This document shows positions 35,211-44,373 of a stretch of DNA of 57,217 bases, piece after piece; within the stretch, counting starts at the first letter, position 1; every line of letters starts with the position of its first letter. The position numbers were made by a program, and so were the translations under genes. The DNA lies in contig DJYG01000018.1 in the NCBI GenBank assembly GCA_002450015.1, forward strand, positions 1 through 57,217, written 5' to 3'. This DNA is from Cyanobacteria bacterium UBA6984 (GTDB lineage: Bacteria; Cyanobacteriota; Vampirovibrionia; Gastranaerophilales; Gastranaerophilaceae). The notes under the pieces were generated by a model. It had not been told where the DNA came from, did no database searches, and saw only the letters and a program-made list of their open reading frames with translations.

Positions 35211-38200
35211 ATGTCGACAAAATTTGCAAAAAGAGTTACTCCAATGGGTATTCCGGCTACTAACCTTGATTATTTGCCAGACCTTATTGAAGTACAAAAG
35301 AAATCTTTTGAATGGTTCTTAAAAGAAGGTTTGAAAGAAGAATTACTAGCATTCTCTCCAATTAAGGATTACACAGGAAGATTAGAATTACATTTTCTTC
35401 CAAACTACACTTTCGATAATGCAAAATATACTATCGAAGAAGCCCGTATTCACGATGCAACTTATGCAAAACAACTTCGTGTAATGGTAAGACTTGTAAA
35501 CCGTGATTCAGGGGAAATTAAAGAACAAGAAGTTTATATCGGTGATATACCGACTATGACTGACAAAGGTACATTTATTGTAAACGGTGCAGAACGTGTT
35601 ATCGTTTCACAAATAGTTCGTTCACCTGGTGTTTACTTTAAACGTGAAGTATCTCCAACAGGTAAACGTTTGTATAATGCTACAATTATTCCAAATCGTG
35701 GTGCTTGGATTAAAATTGAAACAGATTCTAACGATTTGATTTACGTTAAGATTGATAAAAACAGAAAAATCCTTGCTACAACATTATTGAAAGCAATGGG
35801 CTTGTCAGTAGCAGAAATGGAAGCCGCATTTACACACTTTGAATTTTTGAAAAAAACTTTAGAAAAAGATACAGCAGAAACAACAGAAGATGCTTTAATT
35901 GATGTTTACAAAAAACTAAGACCTGGTGATCCTGCATCAGCACAAGGTGGTCGCCAAATTATTGAGGCACGTTTCTTTGATGAAAAGAAATACGATATAG
36001 GTCGTGTAGGTCGTTACAAGTTAAATAAAAAATTGAACTTGAATATTCCTGCATCTCAAAGAACATTAACAATTAAAGATATTGTTTCTTCAATTGAATA
36101 TTTGATTAATTTGACATACGATGAAGGTTCAGTTGATGATATTGACCACTTAGGTAACAGACGTGTTCGTTCTGTTGGTGAATTGTTACAAAACCAATTC
36201 AGAGTAGGTTTAAGTCGTATTGAACGTATCGTTAAAGAAAGAATGACACTTCAAGATAGTGAAACTCTTACTCCATTGAATTTGTTGAATACAAAACCAT
36301 TGGTAGCTTCATTAAAAGAATTTTTTGGTAGTTCTCAATTATCACAATTTATGGACCAAATTAATCCGTTAGCAGAATTGACTCACAAAAGACGTATTTC
36401 AGCTTTAGGACCTGGTGGTTTACAAAGAGAACGTGCAGGTTTTGCGGTTCGTGACATTCACCCATCTCACTATGGACGTATTTGTCCGATAGAAACACCG
36501 GAAGGTCCAAATGCTGGTTTGATTGGTTCTTTGGCTACTCACGCAAAAGTTAATGATTATGGATTTATAGAATCTCCATTCTTTGTTGTAAGAGATGGCA
36601 AAGTTACAGATGAAGTAGTTTATATGACAGCTGATGAAGATGAAAACTTCCGTTGTGCACCTGCCGACGTTCAATTGAATGATGATATGACATTTAAAGA
36701 TGCTCAAGTTCCGGTTCGTTATCATTCAGAATTTGTTATGAGTGATTCTTCAAGGGTTGACTTTGTTGGTGTATGTCCTATTCAAATTATTTCAGTTGCG
36801 ACATCAGTAATTCCATTTATTGAACACGATGACGCTAACCGTGCATTGATGGGTTCAAACATGCAACGTCAATCAGTACCTTTATTGATTACAGAACGTC
36901 CGAGAGTTGCAACAGGTATGGAAGCAAGAGCTGCTCGTGATTCAGGTATGTTAATTATTTCTGAGTATGACGGTGTTGTTGAAAGAGTTGTAGGCGAAGA
37001 AATTACAATTCGTGATACACAAGGCATTCCTCACGTATATCAGTTAATGAAATATGTAAGAAGTAACCAAGATACTTGTATTAACCAAAAACCTATTGTA
37101 AAAGAAGGTGATAAGGTTAAAGCAGGTGATATAATTGCAGACGGAGCATCAACTTGCGGTGGTGAACTTTCTTTAGGTAAAAATGTTTTAATTGCATATA
37201 TGCCTTGGGAAGGATATAATTTCGAAGATGCTATCCTTCTATCAGAAAGATGTGTTCACGATGATATATTCACATCGGTTCACATTGAAAAATTAGAAAT
37301 TGATGCAAGACAAACAAAATTAGGACCTGAAGAAATTACTCGTGAAATACCGAATGTTTCAGAAGAATCATTAAGACACTTAGACGAAAGAGGTATTGTT
37401 CGTATTGGTGCAAGAGTTTACGCTGATGATATTCTTGTAGGTAAAGTTACTCCAAAAGGTGAGTCTGAACATCCGCCTGAAGAAAAATTGTTAAGAGCAA
37501 TCTTTGCAGAAAAAGCCAGAGATGTTAAAGATAATTCTTTACGAGTTCCTCATGGTGAAGGCGGCAGAGTTCTTGACGTTAAAGTATTTGACAGAGAAAA
37601 GGGTGACGAATTACCACCTGGAGCAAATACAGTAATCAGAGTTTACATAGCTCAAAAACGTAAAGTATCAGTAGGTGATAAACTTTCAGGACGTCACGGA
37701 AACAAAGGTATCGTATCAAGAATATTAGCAAAAGAAGATATGCCATTCTTACCTGACGGTACACCTGTTGATGTTGTATTGAACCCTCTGGGTGTTCCAT
37801 CTCGTATGAATGTAGGTCAAACTTATGAACACTTATTAGGTTTAGCATCATATCTAACAAAAGAATATTATGCAGCACCTTCATTTGATGAACGTTTTGG
37901 AAAGAATATGTCTGAAAAAGTTACAAAAGAAGAATTGTTGCGTGGTATAAGAGAAACAGGCTGTGACTGGGTTGGCGAAGACGGTAAGGTTCGCTTAATT
38001 GATGGTCGTACAGGAGAACCGTTTGATGAACCTGTTGCAGTTGGTTTAACATATTTCTTGAAACTTGTTCACTTGGTTGATGATAAAATTCACGCTCGTT
38101 CAACAGGTCCTTACTCATTGGTAACACAACAACCTTTAGGTGGTAAGGCTCAATTCGGCGGACAAAGATTCGGAGAAATGGAGGTATGGGCATTAGAGGC

Positions 38201-38525
38201 TTATGGTGCAGCTTATACACTTCAAGAAATGTTAACTATCAAATCAGATGATGTTAACGGACGTAACAGAGCTTATGAAGCTATTGTTAAAGGTGATAAT
38301 ATTCCAAGACCAGGTATTCCTGAATCATTCAAGGTTCTTGTAAGAGAATTACAAAGTATTGGTTTGGATATTACGGTTGCTAAGAAAGACGGTGTTGAAG
38401 TTGACTTAATGAGCGATATGGATGATTTAAGAAAAGCTGCTCCAAAACGCACATTGTCAGATATAGATTCAGAGTTGTTAAATATTAACTTCTTTGAAAC
38501 ACCAACAACTTTCGGTGATATATAG
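35211..38525 (+). CDS. rpoB: RNA polymerase beta subunit
   Basis: 1104 residues, the cyanobacterial size rather than the 1340 of E. coli. Landmarks: the rifampicin-region SQLSQFMDQINPLAELTHKRRISALGPGG (two segments, about 380-408), IGSLATHAKVNDYGFIE, the catalytic-region GYNFEDAILLSER, RKVSVGDKLSGRHGNKG, and the C-terminal GGKAQFGGQRFGEMEVWALEAYGA. The residues commonly changed in rifampicin resistance appear wild type. AAAGAGGT precedes the ATG. No rplJ-rplL pair lies upstream. Starts a three-gene operon with rpoC1-rpoC2. Confidence 0.97.
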   Translation: MSTKFAKRVTPMGIPATNLDYLPDLIEVQKKSFEWFLKEGLKEELLAFSPIKDYTGRLELHFLPNYTFDNAKYTIEEARIHDATYAKQLRVMVRLVNRDSGEIKEQEVYIGDIPTMTDKGTFIVNGAERVIVSQIVRSPGVYFKREVSPTGKRLYNATIIPNRGAWIKIETDSNDLIYVKIDKNRKILATTLLKAMGLSVAEMEAAFTHFEFLKKTLEKDTAETTEDALIDVYKKLRPGDPASAQGGRQIIEARFFDEKKYDIGRVGRYKLNKKLNLNIPASQRTLTIKDIVSSIEYLINLTYDEGSVDDIDHLGNRRVRSVGELLQNQFRVGLSRIERIVKERMTLQDSETLTPLNLLNTKPLVASLKEFFGSSQLSQFMDQINPLAELTHKRRISALGPGGLQRERAGFAVRDIHPSHYGRICPIETPEGPNAGLIGSLATHAKVNDYGFIESPFFVVRDGKVTDEVVYMTADEDENFRCAPADVQLNDDMTFKDAQVPVRYHSEFVMSDSSRVDFVGVCPIQIISVATSVIPFIEHDDANRALMGSNMQRQSVPLLITERPRVATGMEARAARDSGMLIISEYDGVVERVVGEEITIRDTQGIPHVYQLMKYVRSNQDTCINQKPIVKEGDKVKAGDIIADGASTCGGELSLGKNVLIAYMPWEGYNFEDAILLSERCVHDDIFTSVHIEKLEIDARQTKLGPEEITREIPNVSEESLRHLDERGIVRIGARVYADDILVGKVTPKGESEHPPEEKLLRAIFAEKARDVKDNSLRVPHGEGGRVLDVKVFDREKGDELPPGANTVIRVYIAQKRKVSVGDKLSGRHGNKGIVSRILAKEDMPFLPDGTPVDVVLNPLGVPSRMNVGQTYEHLLGLASYLTKEYYAAPSFDERFGKNMSEKVTKEELLRGIRETGCDWVGEDGKVRLIDGRTGEPFDEPVAVGLTYFLKLVHLVDDKIHARSTGPYSLVTQQPLGGKAQFGGQRFGEMEVWALEAYGAAYTLQEMLTIKSDDVNGRNRAYEAIVKGDNIPRPGIPESFKVLVRELQSIGLDITVAKKDGVEVDLMSDMDDLRKAAPKRTLSDIDSELLNINFFETPTTFGDI

Positions 38526-38609
38526 TAAATAGTAAGTGGTGAGTTTTAATGAACTTGCCACCCACTTTTACAATCAAAATTAAAAATAAAATTAAAGGAG
38601 AAATTATAA

Positions 38610-40319
38610 ATGTCAACAAGTATAGATTATTTTGATTATATACGAATTAGTATAGCATCACCGGAAAGAATACTTAAATGGTCTTATGGTGAAGTTACGA
38701 AACCTGAAACAATTAATTACCGTACATTAAAACCTGAACGTGACGGTCTTTTCTGCGAAAGAATTTTTGGACCTACAAAGGACTGGGAATGTTATTGCGG
38801 TAAATATAAAAGAGTAAGACATAAAGGTATTATTTGTGAACGATGCGGTGTTGAAGTTACAGATTCAAAAGTTCGTCGTCACAGAATGGGGCATATTAAA
38901 CTTGCTGCACCTGTTTCACATATTTGGTTTTTAAAAGGTATTCCTTCTTACTTAGGTTTACTTTTGGATATGACATTAAAAGATTTGGAACAAGTTATTT
39001 ATTTCAACAGTTATGTTGTAATAGAACCTGGTGAAAGCGAATTTAAAAAACTTCAATTATTAAATGAAGAAGAATATGAAGATTACGTATTTGAACATGA
39101 AGATACAGAATTAAGAGTTGGCATCGGTGCTGAAGCAATTAAAGAGTTGTTAGGCGAAATAGATGTTAAAGGTTTGGCAGAAGAAATCAGAGCTGAATTA
39201 AATGCCGGTGTAAATTCTGTTCAAAGAAAAGGTAAATTAATTAAACGTCTAAGATTGTTAGATTCATTAATCTCAAGTGAAACAGACCCAACTTGGATGA
39301 TTATGGATGTATTGCCTGTAACTCCTCCTGATTTAAGACCAATGGTTCAATTAGACGGTGGACGTTTTGCAACATCAGATTTAAACGATTTATACAGACG
39401 TGTAATTAACAGAAACAACCGTTTACAAAGATTATTAGAAATGGGCGCTCCTGAAATTATTGTAAGAAACGAAAAACGTATGTTACAAGAAGCAGTAGAT
39501 GCATTGATTGATAACGGTCGCCGCGGAAGAACAGTTGTTGGTCCAAACAACAGACCATTAAAATCTTTATCAAACATTATTGAAGGTAAACAAGGTCGTT
39601 TCCGTCAAAACTTGTTAGGTAAACGTGTTGATTACTCAGGTCGTTCAGTAATCGTAGTTGGTCCGTCATTAGAATTAAATCAATGCGGGCTTCCAAAAGA
39701 AATGGCAATCGAATTGTTTAAACCGTTCGTTGTTAATAAATTAATCGAAAGAGGATACGTTCAAAATATTAAATCAGCTAAAAAGAAAATAGAACGTTCT
39801 GAAGCGATTGTATGGGATATATTAGAAGAGGTAATTGACGGTCACCCTGTAATGTTAAACCGTGCTCCAACCCTTCACAGATTGGGTATTCAAGCTTTTG
39901 AACCAAAATTAGTAGAAGGTCGTGCAATTCAATTACACCCTCTTGTATGTACAGCATTTAACGCCGACTTTGACGGTGACCAAATGGCTGTTCACGTTCC
40001 ATTATCTATTGAGGCTCAAACAGAAGCAAGAATGTTGATGTTAGCAACAAATAATATTTTAGCTCCTGCAACAGGAAAGCCTATTATTACACCATCTCAA
40101 GATATGGTTATGGGTATGTATTATTTAACTCTTATTAAAGATGAAAATATGGTACCTACAAAATATTTCTACAACTTCCAAGATGCTATTGCCGCTTTAG
40201 AGGCAAATGTTATCAAATTGCATGACAAAATATATGTAAGAGATGAACACGGTAAACGTATTGAAACAACAGCAGGTAGAATTATTTTTAACGAAGCAGT
40301 AAGAAACGCAGTTTTATAA
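38610..40319 (+). CDS. rpoC1: RNA polymerase beta' N-terminal part (gamma subunit)
   Basis: 569 residues covering the N-terminal third of beta'. Zinc-site Cys are in CYCGKYKRVRHKGIICERCG (about 70-89); the clamp region follows; the catalytic Mg motif NADFDGDQMAVH (about 451-462) is near the C-terminal end. The gene ends with its own stop 18 bases before rpoC2. This split is the hallmark of Cyanobacteria and their sister clades, the best phylogenetic marker in the window. AAAGGAG precedes the ATG. Confidence 0.97.
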   Translation: MSTSIDYFDYIRISIASPERILKWSYGEVTKPETINYRTLKPERDGLFCERIFGPTKDWECYCGKYKRVRHKGIICERCGVEVTDSKVRRHRMGHIKLAAPVSHIWFLKGIPSYLGLLLDMTLKDLEQVIYFNSYVVIEPGESEFKKLQLLNEEEYEDYVFEHEDTELRVGIGAEAIKELLGEIDVKGLAEEIRAELNAGVNSVQRKGKLIKRLRLLDSLISSETDPTWMIMDVLPVTPPDLRPMVQLDGGRFATSDLNDLYRRVINRNNRLQRLLEMGAPEIIVRNEKRMLQEAVDALIDNGRRGRTVVGPNNRPLKSLSNIIEGKQGRFRQNLLGKRVDYSGRSVIVVGPSLELNQCGLPKEMAIELFKPFVVNKLIERGYVQNIKSAKKKIERSEAIVWDILEEVIDGHPVMLNRAPTLHRLGIQAFEPKLVEGRAIQLHPLVCTAFNADFDGDQMAVHVPLSIEAQTEARMLMLATNNILAPATGKPIITPSQDMVMGMYYLTLIKDENMVPTKYFYNFQDAIAALEANVIKLHDKIYVRDEHGKRIETTAGRIIFNEAVRNAVL

Positions 40320-40337
40320 TATAAGGGTGAATAAACA

Positions 40338-43300
40338 ATGACAAATATATATACAACACAAAAGAAAACAATAGATTTCATTAACAAACAAATGGATAAA
40401 GGTGCATTGAAAAATTTACTTGCACAAATTTATCTTGAGTTTGGTGGTGCAAAAACAGCTACATTAGCAAATACATTAAAAAACTTAGGTTACCACTATG
40501 CAACAAAATCAGGTGTAACCATTTCAATTTCAGACTTGTCAGTTCCACCAATAAAACAACAATTATTGAAAGAAGCTGATGAAGAAATTCAAAAATCAAC
40601 AAACAGATACTTAAAAGGTGAAATTACCGAAGTAGAAAGATATACAAAGGTTATCGACACTTGGTCAGAAACAACGGCAAAATTAACAGAACAAGTTGTT
40701 AAAAACTTTGATAGATTGAATCCGGTATATATGATGGCATTCTCAGGTGCCAGAGGTAACTTATCACAAGTATCACAATTGGTTGGTATGCGTGGTTTGA
40801 TGGCAGATGCACAAGGTCAAATCATCGACTTGCCAATTAGAGCAAACTTTAAAGAAGGTTTGTCTGTAACAGAATACATCATTTCATCATACGGTGCAAG
40901 AAAAGGTCTTGTTGACACAGCGTTAAAAACTGCTGACTCAGGTTATTTAACAAGACGTTTGGTTGACGTTGCTCAAGATGTAATTATTCGTGATACAGAT
41001 TGCCACGGTAAAAAACACATTATGTTAAAAGGTATATATGATGGTGATACTTGTATTGTACCTTTAATTGACAGATTACTTGGCAGAACTATTGCTCAAG
41101 ATATTGTTGATGCTGATGGTAATGTTATTGTTGCAAATAATACAACATTAGACAGAAAAGATATTAAAAAGATTGAACGTTCAGGTATTGAATTAACAGA
41201 ATTGGCTGTGCGTTCAGGTTTAACTTGTGAATTAGAATACGGCATTTGCCAAAAATGTTATGGTTGGGCGATGACAACTCAAAAATTAGTTGATGTTGGT
41301 GAATCAATCGGTATTATTGCTGCTCAATCAATCGGTGAACCAGGAACACAATTAACAATGCGTACATTCCACACAGGTGGTGTATTCAAAGGTTCTGGTG
41401 CAATGAAACACATTATTGCTGAAGAAGCAGGTGAAGTTGTTTCAGATGTAAGAACAAGAGAAGTAAGAACACGTCACGGGGATGTTGTACAAATTCTTAT
41501 ACTTGAATCCGATGTTGAAGTTAAAGGTGAAAGTAAAACAAGAAAATATCATATTCCTGCTGGTGCTACAATTATGTTCAAAAAAGGACAAAAAGTAGAA
41601 AAAGGATTTGAACTTGCAGAATATGAACCTGTATCACAAGGTGACGGTTCTCGTTTAACAGAAAAAGCCACAAAAGATATTACATCAGACTTGTCAGGTG
41701 AAGTTGTATATCAAGATTTTACAGCAGATGAAAAGAAAGACAGACAAGGCAACGTGTCAAGAACTGCAAATAAGAGCGGTGTTGTTTGGGTACTAGGCGG
41801 TGATGTATATAACTTACCTGGTGGTTCAAAAATTCTTGTTAAAGATGAACAAAAAATTAAAGAAGGTGAAAAACTTGCAGAAACTCTTACAATATGCGAA
41901 CACGGTGGTGAAGTAAGAGTTGGTGACGACCTTGAAATAGAAGAAGTTAAATTTGAAGGTAAAAAAATTAAGAAAATTGTGTCCGGTAAAGAATTAACTA
42001 TCGTAATTGCTTCAATTCTTCCTTCAAATGCAACTTTTGAACAAACAAAGAAAGAACAACTTTGGACTGTTGATAAAACAGGTGAAAAATATATTGTTAA
42101 ATCCCCTGTTGATACAACTGTTGAAAACGGAATGATTATTGCCGAATTAATAAGTGATGATTGTTCAGTTTCTTCATCAGGTGAAATAAAATATGTTGAT
42201 GTAGAAGTTGATGAAAATCAAATAATTACAAAAGCTGGTTCTGTTGTATTTATTCCAGAAGAAGTTCATCAATTAAATAAAGAATCAACATTGAAAATGG
42301 TAGAATCAGGAACAAAAGTTACAGCAGGTACAGAAATTGTAAAAGACGTATATTGTCATTTAGACGGTATTGTTGAAATCAAAGAATATAATGATGTAAT
42401 TCACGAAGTTACAATAAGACCTGGTGAAATATACCAATTAGCAAATGTATCTGAGTTAAAAGTTGAAGAAGGTGAAGTTGTTAAAAAAGGTACAGTAATT
42501 GCTGATGGTATCAAAGCAAAAGAAACTTCAATTGTAACAATCTTGGATTCAGATATGGAAGATTTGGATATTGATGATTTAGATGAAGAAATGGATTCTT
42601 CAATGAATATTGAAGAAGACAACATTGCAAACCAGCCAATCCAAATTCTTGTAAGACCGGTGCAAGTTATTAAGGTTAATCAAAAAGATGTATCTATAAA
42701 ATTTGATACATCAGACGAATTAATAGATATAGTTCCTGTAACTCAATTGCAATATAAAGATGGCGCAAGAGTTAGAAATTTAGATGGTGCAACATTAATC
42801 AGAACAAGTTTGGTTCTTCAAATGCAAGGTCACTTATCACACCTAAAAGGTATGGTTGAACTTGACGATAAAGGCAGCTTGAAAATTGTTGTACTTGATA
42901 AATTAATTATACGTCGTGATATTGAAGGAAATTCAAAATTAAACGACTCTTTACAAACAGAACTTCTTGTTAAAAACGGCGAAATTATAGAGCCAAAAAC
43001 TCCTGTTGCAAAGACTTGTGTATTGGCAATAAATGACGGAACAGCTTCAATTAAAAACGAAGATGAAGAAGCAAGAAGATTACTTTTGATTTGTGAAAAC
43101 TATGAAGAAAAAGTTGCAGTAAAATCAAAGGCAGTTGTAAAAAAAGGACAATTTGTAAAACAAGACGACTTGTTAACAGAAGGCGAAGATAGAGCGCCTG
43201 TTTCAGGACAAGTTGTAAAAGTAGAAAAAAATCAAATAGTAATTCGTTCAGGCAGACCATACTTAATCAGCCCAGGTACAATGTTACTTGTATCAGCAGG

Positions 43301-44204
43301 AGCGTTGGTACTAAGAGGTGATATGTTGGTATCACTTGTATATGAAAGACAAAAAACAGGTGACATCGTACAAGGTCTTCCAAGGGTTGAAGAATTGTTG
43401 GAAGGTCGTAAACCAAAAGATTGTGCTATTTTGGCAGAAGAAGACGGTAAAGCAATTATTGAAACTGATGACGATATGCCAAGATTGTACCTTGAAACTG
43501 AAGATGGATCAAAAACAGAAATTAAATTTGCAATTGATGCAAATATAGTTGTTCAAAACGGTCAAAAAATCGTAAAAGGTCAACCATTGACAAGCGGTCC
43601 TTTAAACCCTCATGACGTAATGAGATTATGCGGTCCTGAAGTTGCACAACAATATCTTGTAGATGAAGTACAACGTGTATATCGTTCTCAAGGTGTAGAA
43701 ATTGCGGATAAACACGTTGAAATTATCGTAAGACAAATGACTAAGAAAGTTAAAATTGTCGATGCGGGAGATACAAACTTGTTACCTGGTGAATTGATTG
43801 AAGTTCAAATATTTGAAAAGGAAAATGACGCAGTATTAGCAAACGGTGGTCAGCCTGCAACTTGCGAATACATGCTGTTAGGTATTACAAAAGCGTCATT
43901 GAATACTGAATCATTTATTTCTGCAGCTTCATTCCAAGAAACAACCAGAATATTAACAGAAGCAGCTGTTGACGGTAAGAAAGACTTATTAAGAGGTTTA
44001 AAAGAAAACGTTATTATTGGTCGTTTGATTCCTGCCGGCACAGGTTTCTATCACTTAACTCATGCAAATGAAGAAAAAGATAAAGAAGCTCAACGCAGAG
44101 CAGCTCAAAGAAATCAAGCTCGTAAACCATCTGCAATTTTGGAAGAAATTGAAGGTATGTTTGGAGCTCCTGAGTTTACAATAGATGATGAAACTATTGG
44201 TTAA
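40338..44204 (+). CDS. rpoC2: RNA polymerase beta' C-terminal part
   Basis: 1288 residues. The N-terminal part holds the bridge helix and trigger loop regions (MMAFSGARGNLSQVSQLVGMRGLMAD, two segments, about 133-158; then SYGARKGLVDTALKTADSGYLTRRLVD). Second zinc-type Cys are in CELEYGICQKCYGW, followed by ESIGIIAAQSIGEPGTQLTMRTFHTGG. A very long insert (about 360-1010) of repeated beta-rich segments is the cyanobacterial SI3 insertion in the trigger loop. The end (PRVEELLEGRKP...SFISAASFQETTRILTEAA) is typical. Followed by a terminator. Confidence 0.96.
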   Translation: MTNIYTTQKKTIDFINKQMDKGALKNLLAQIYLEFGGAKTATLANTLKNLGYHYATKSGVTISISDLSVPPIKQQLLKEADEEIQKSTNRYLKGEITEVERYTKVIDTWSETTAKLTEQVVKNFDRLNPVYMMAFSGARGNLSQVSQLVGMRGLMADAQGQIIDLPIRANFKEGLSVTEYIISSYGARKGLVDTALKTADSGYLTRRLVDVAQDVIIRDTDCHGKKHIMLKGIYDGDTCIVPLIDRLLGRTIAQDIVDADGNVIVANNTTLDRKDIKKIERSGIELTELAVRSGLTCELEYGICQKCYGWAMTTQKLVDVGESIGIIAAQSIGEPGTQLTMRTFHTGGVFKGSGAMKHIIAEEAGEVVSDVRTREVRTRHGDVVQILILESDVEVKGESKTRKYHIPAGATIMFKKGQKVEKGFELAEYEPVSQGDGSRLTEKATKDITSDLSGEVVYQDFTADEKKDRQGNVSRTANKSGVVWVLGGDVYNLPGGSKILVKDEQKIKEGEKLAETLTICEHGGEVRVGDDLEIEEVKFEGKKIKKIVSGKELTIVIASILPSNATFEQTKKEQLWTVDKTGEKYIVKSPVDTTVENGMIIAELISDDCSVSSSGEIKYVDVEVDENQIITKAGSVVFIPEEVHQLNKESTLKMVESGTKVTAGTEIVKDVYCHLDGIVEIKEYNDVIHEVTIRPGEIYQLANVSELKVEEGEVVKKGTVIADGIKAKETSIVTILDSDMEDLDIDDLDEEMDSSMNIEEDNIANQPIQILVRPVQVIKVNQKDVSIKFDTSDELIDIVPVTQLQYKDGARVRNLDGATLIRTSLVLQMQGHLSHLKGMVELDDKGSLKIVVLDKLIIRRDIEGNSKLNDSLQTELLVKNGEIIEPKTPVAKTCVLAINDGTASIKNEDEEARRLLLICENYEEKVAVKSKAVVKKGQFVKQDDLLTEGEDRAPVSGQVVKVEKNQIVIRSGRPYLISPGTMLLVSAGALVLRGDMLVSLVYERQKTGDIVQGLPRVEELLEGRKPKDCAILAEEDGKAIIETDDDMPRLYLETEDGSKTEIKFAIDANIVVQNGQKIVKGQPLTSGPLNPHDVMRLCGPEVAQQYLVDEVQRVYRSQGVEIADKHVEIIVRQMTKKVKIVDAGDTNLLPGELIEVQIFEKENDAVLANGGQPATCEYMLLGITKASLNTESFISAASFQETTRILTEAAVDGKKDLLRGLKENVIIGRLIPAGTGFYHLTHANEEKDKEAQRRAAQRNQARKPSAILEEIEGMFGAPEFTIDDETIG

Positions 44205-44218
44205 TTAAAAATAAAAGA

Positions 44219-44251
44219 AAAATGGCGGTGTTTTAACACCGCCATTTTTTT
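44219..44251 (+). terminator. Terminator of rpoB-rpoC1-rpoC2
   Basis: AAAATGGCGGTGT/ACACCGCCATTTT around TTTA with a seven-T tail; the strongest terminator in the window. Confidence 0.92.
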
Positions 44252-44309
44252 ATTGAAAAATATAACGATAAAATCAAATTTATGCTTGAAATTTTAGTTT
44301 TTTATGTGA

Positions 44310-44318
44310 TGATATAAT
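44310..44318 (+). promoter_or_regulatory. Extended -10 promoter of fusA
   Basis: TGATATAAT fits the TGnTATAAT extended -10, which can work without a -35. The fusA ATG is 55 bases further on. A TTGAAA lies 21 bases upstream, too far for an ideal -35. Confidence 0.6.
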
Positions 44319-44373
44319 TAACGCTAATACAATAGCAAAAGGTACAAGTATATAAAAGATAAGGAATTAAGAA

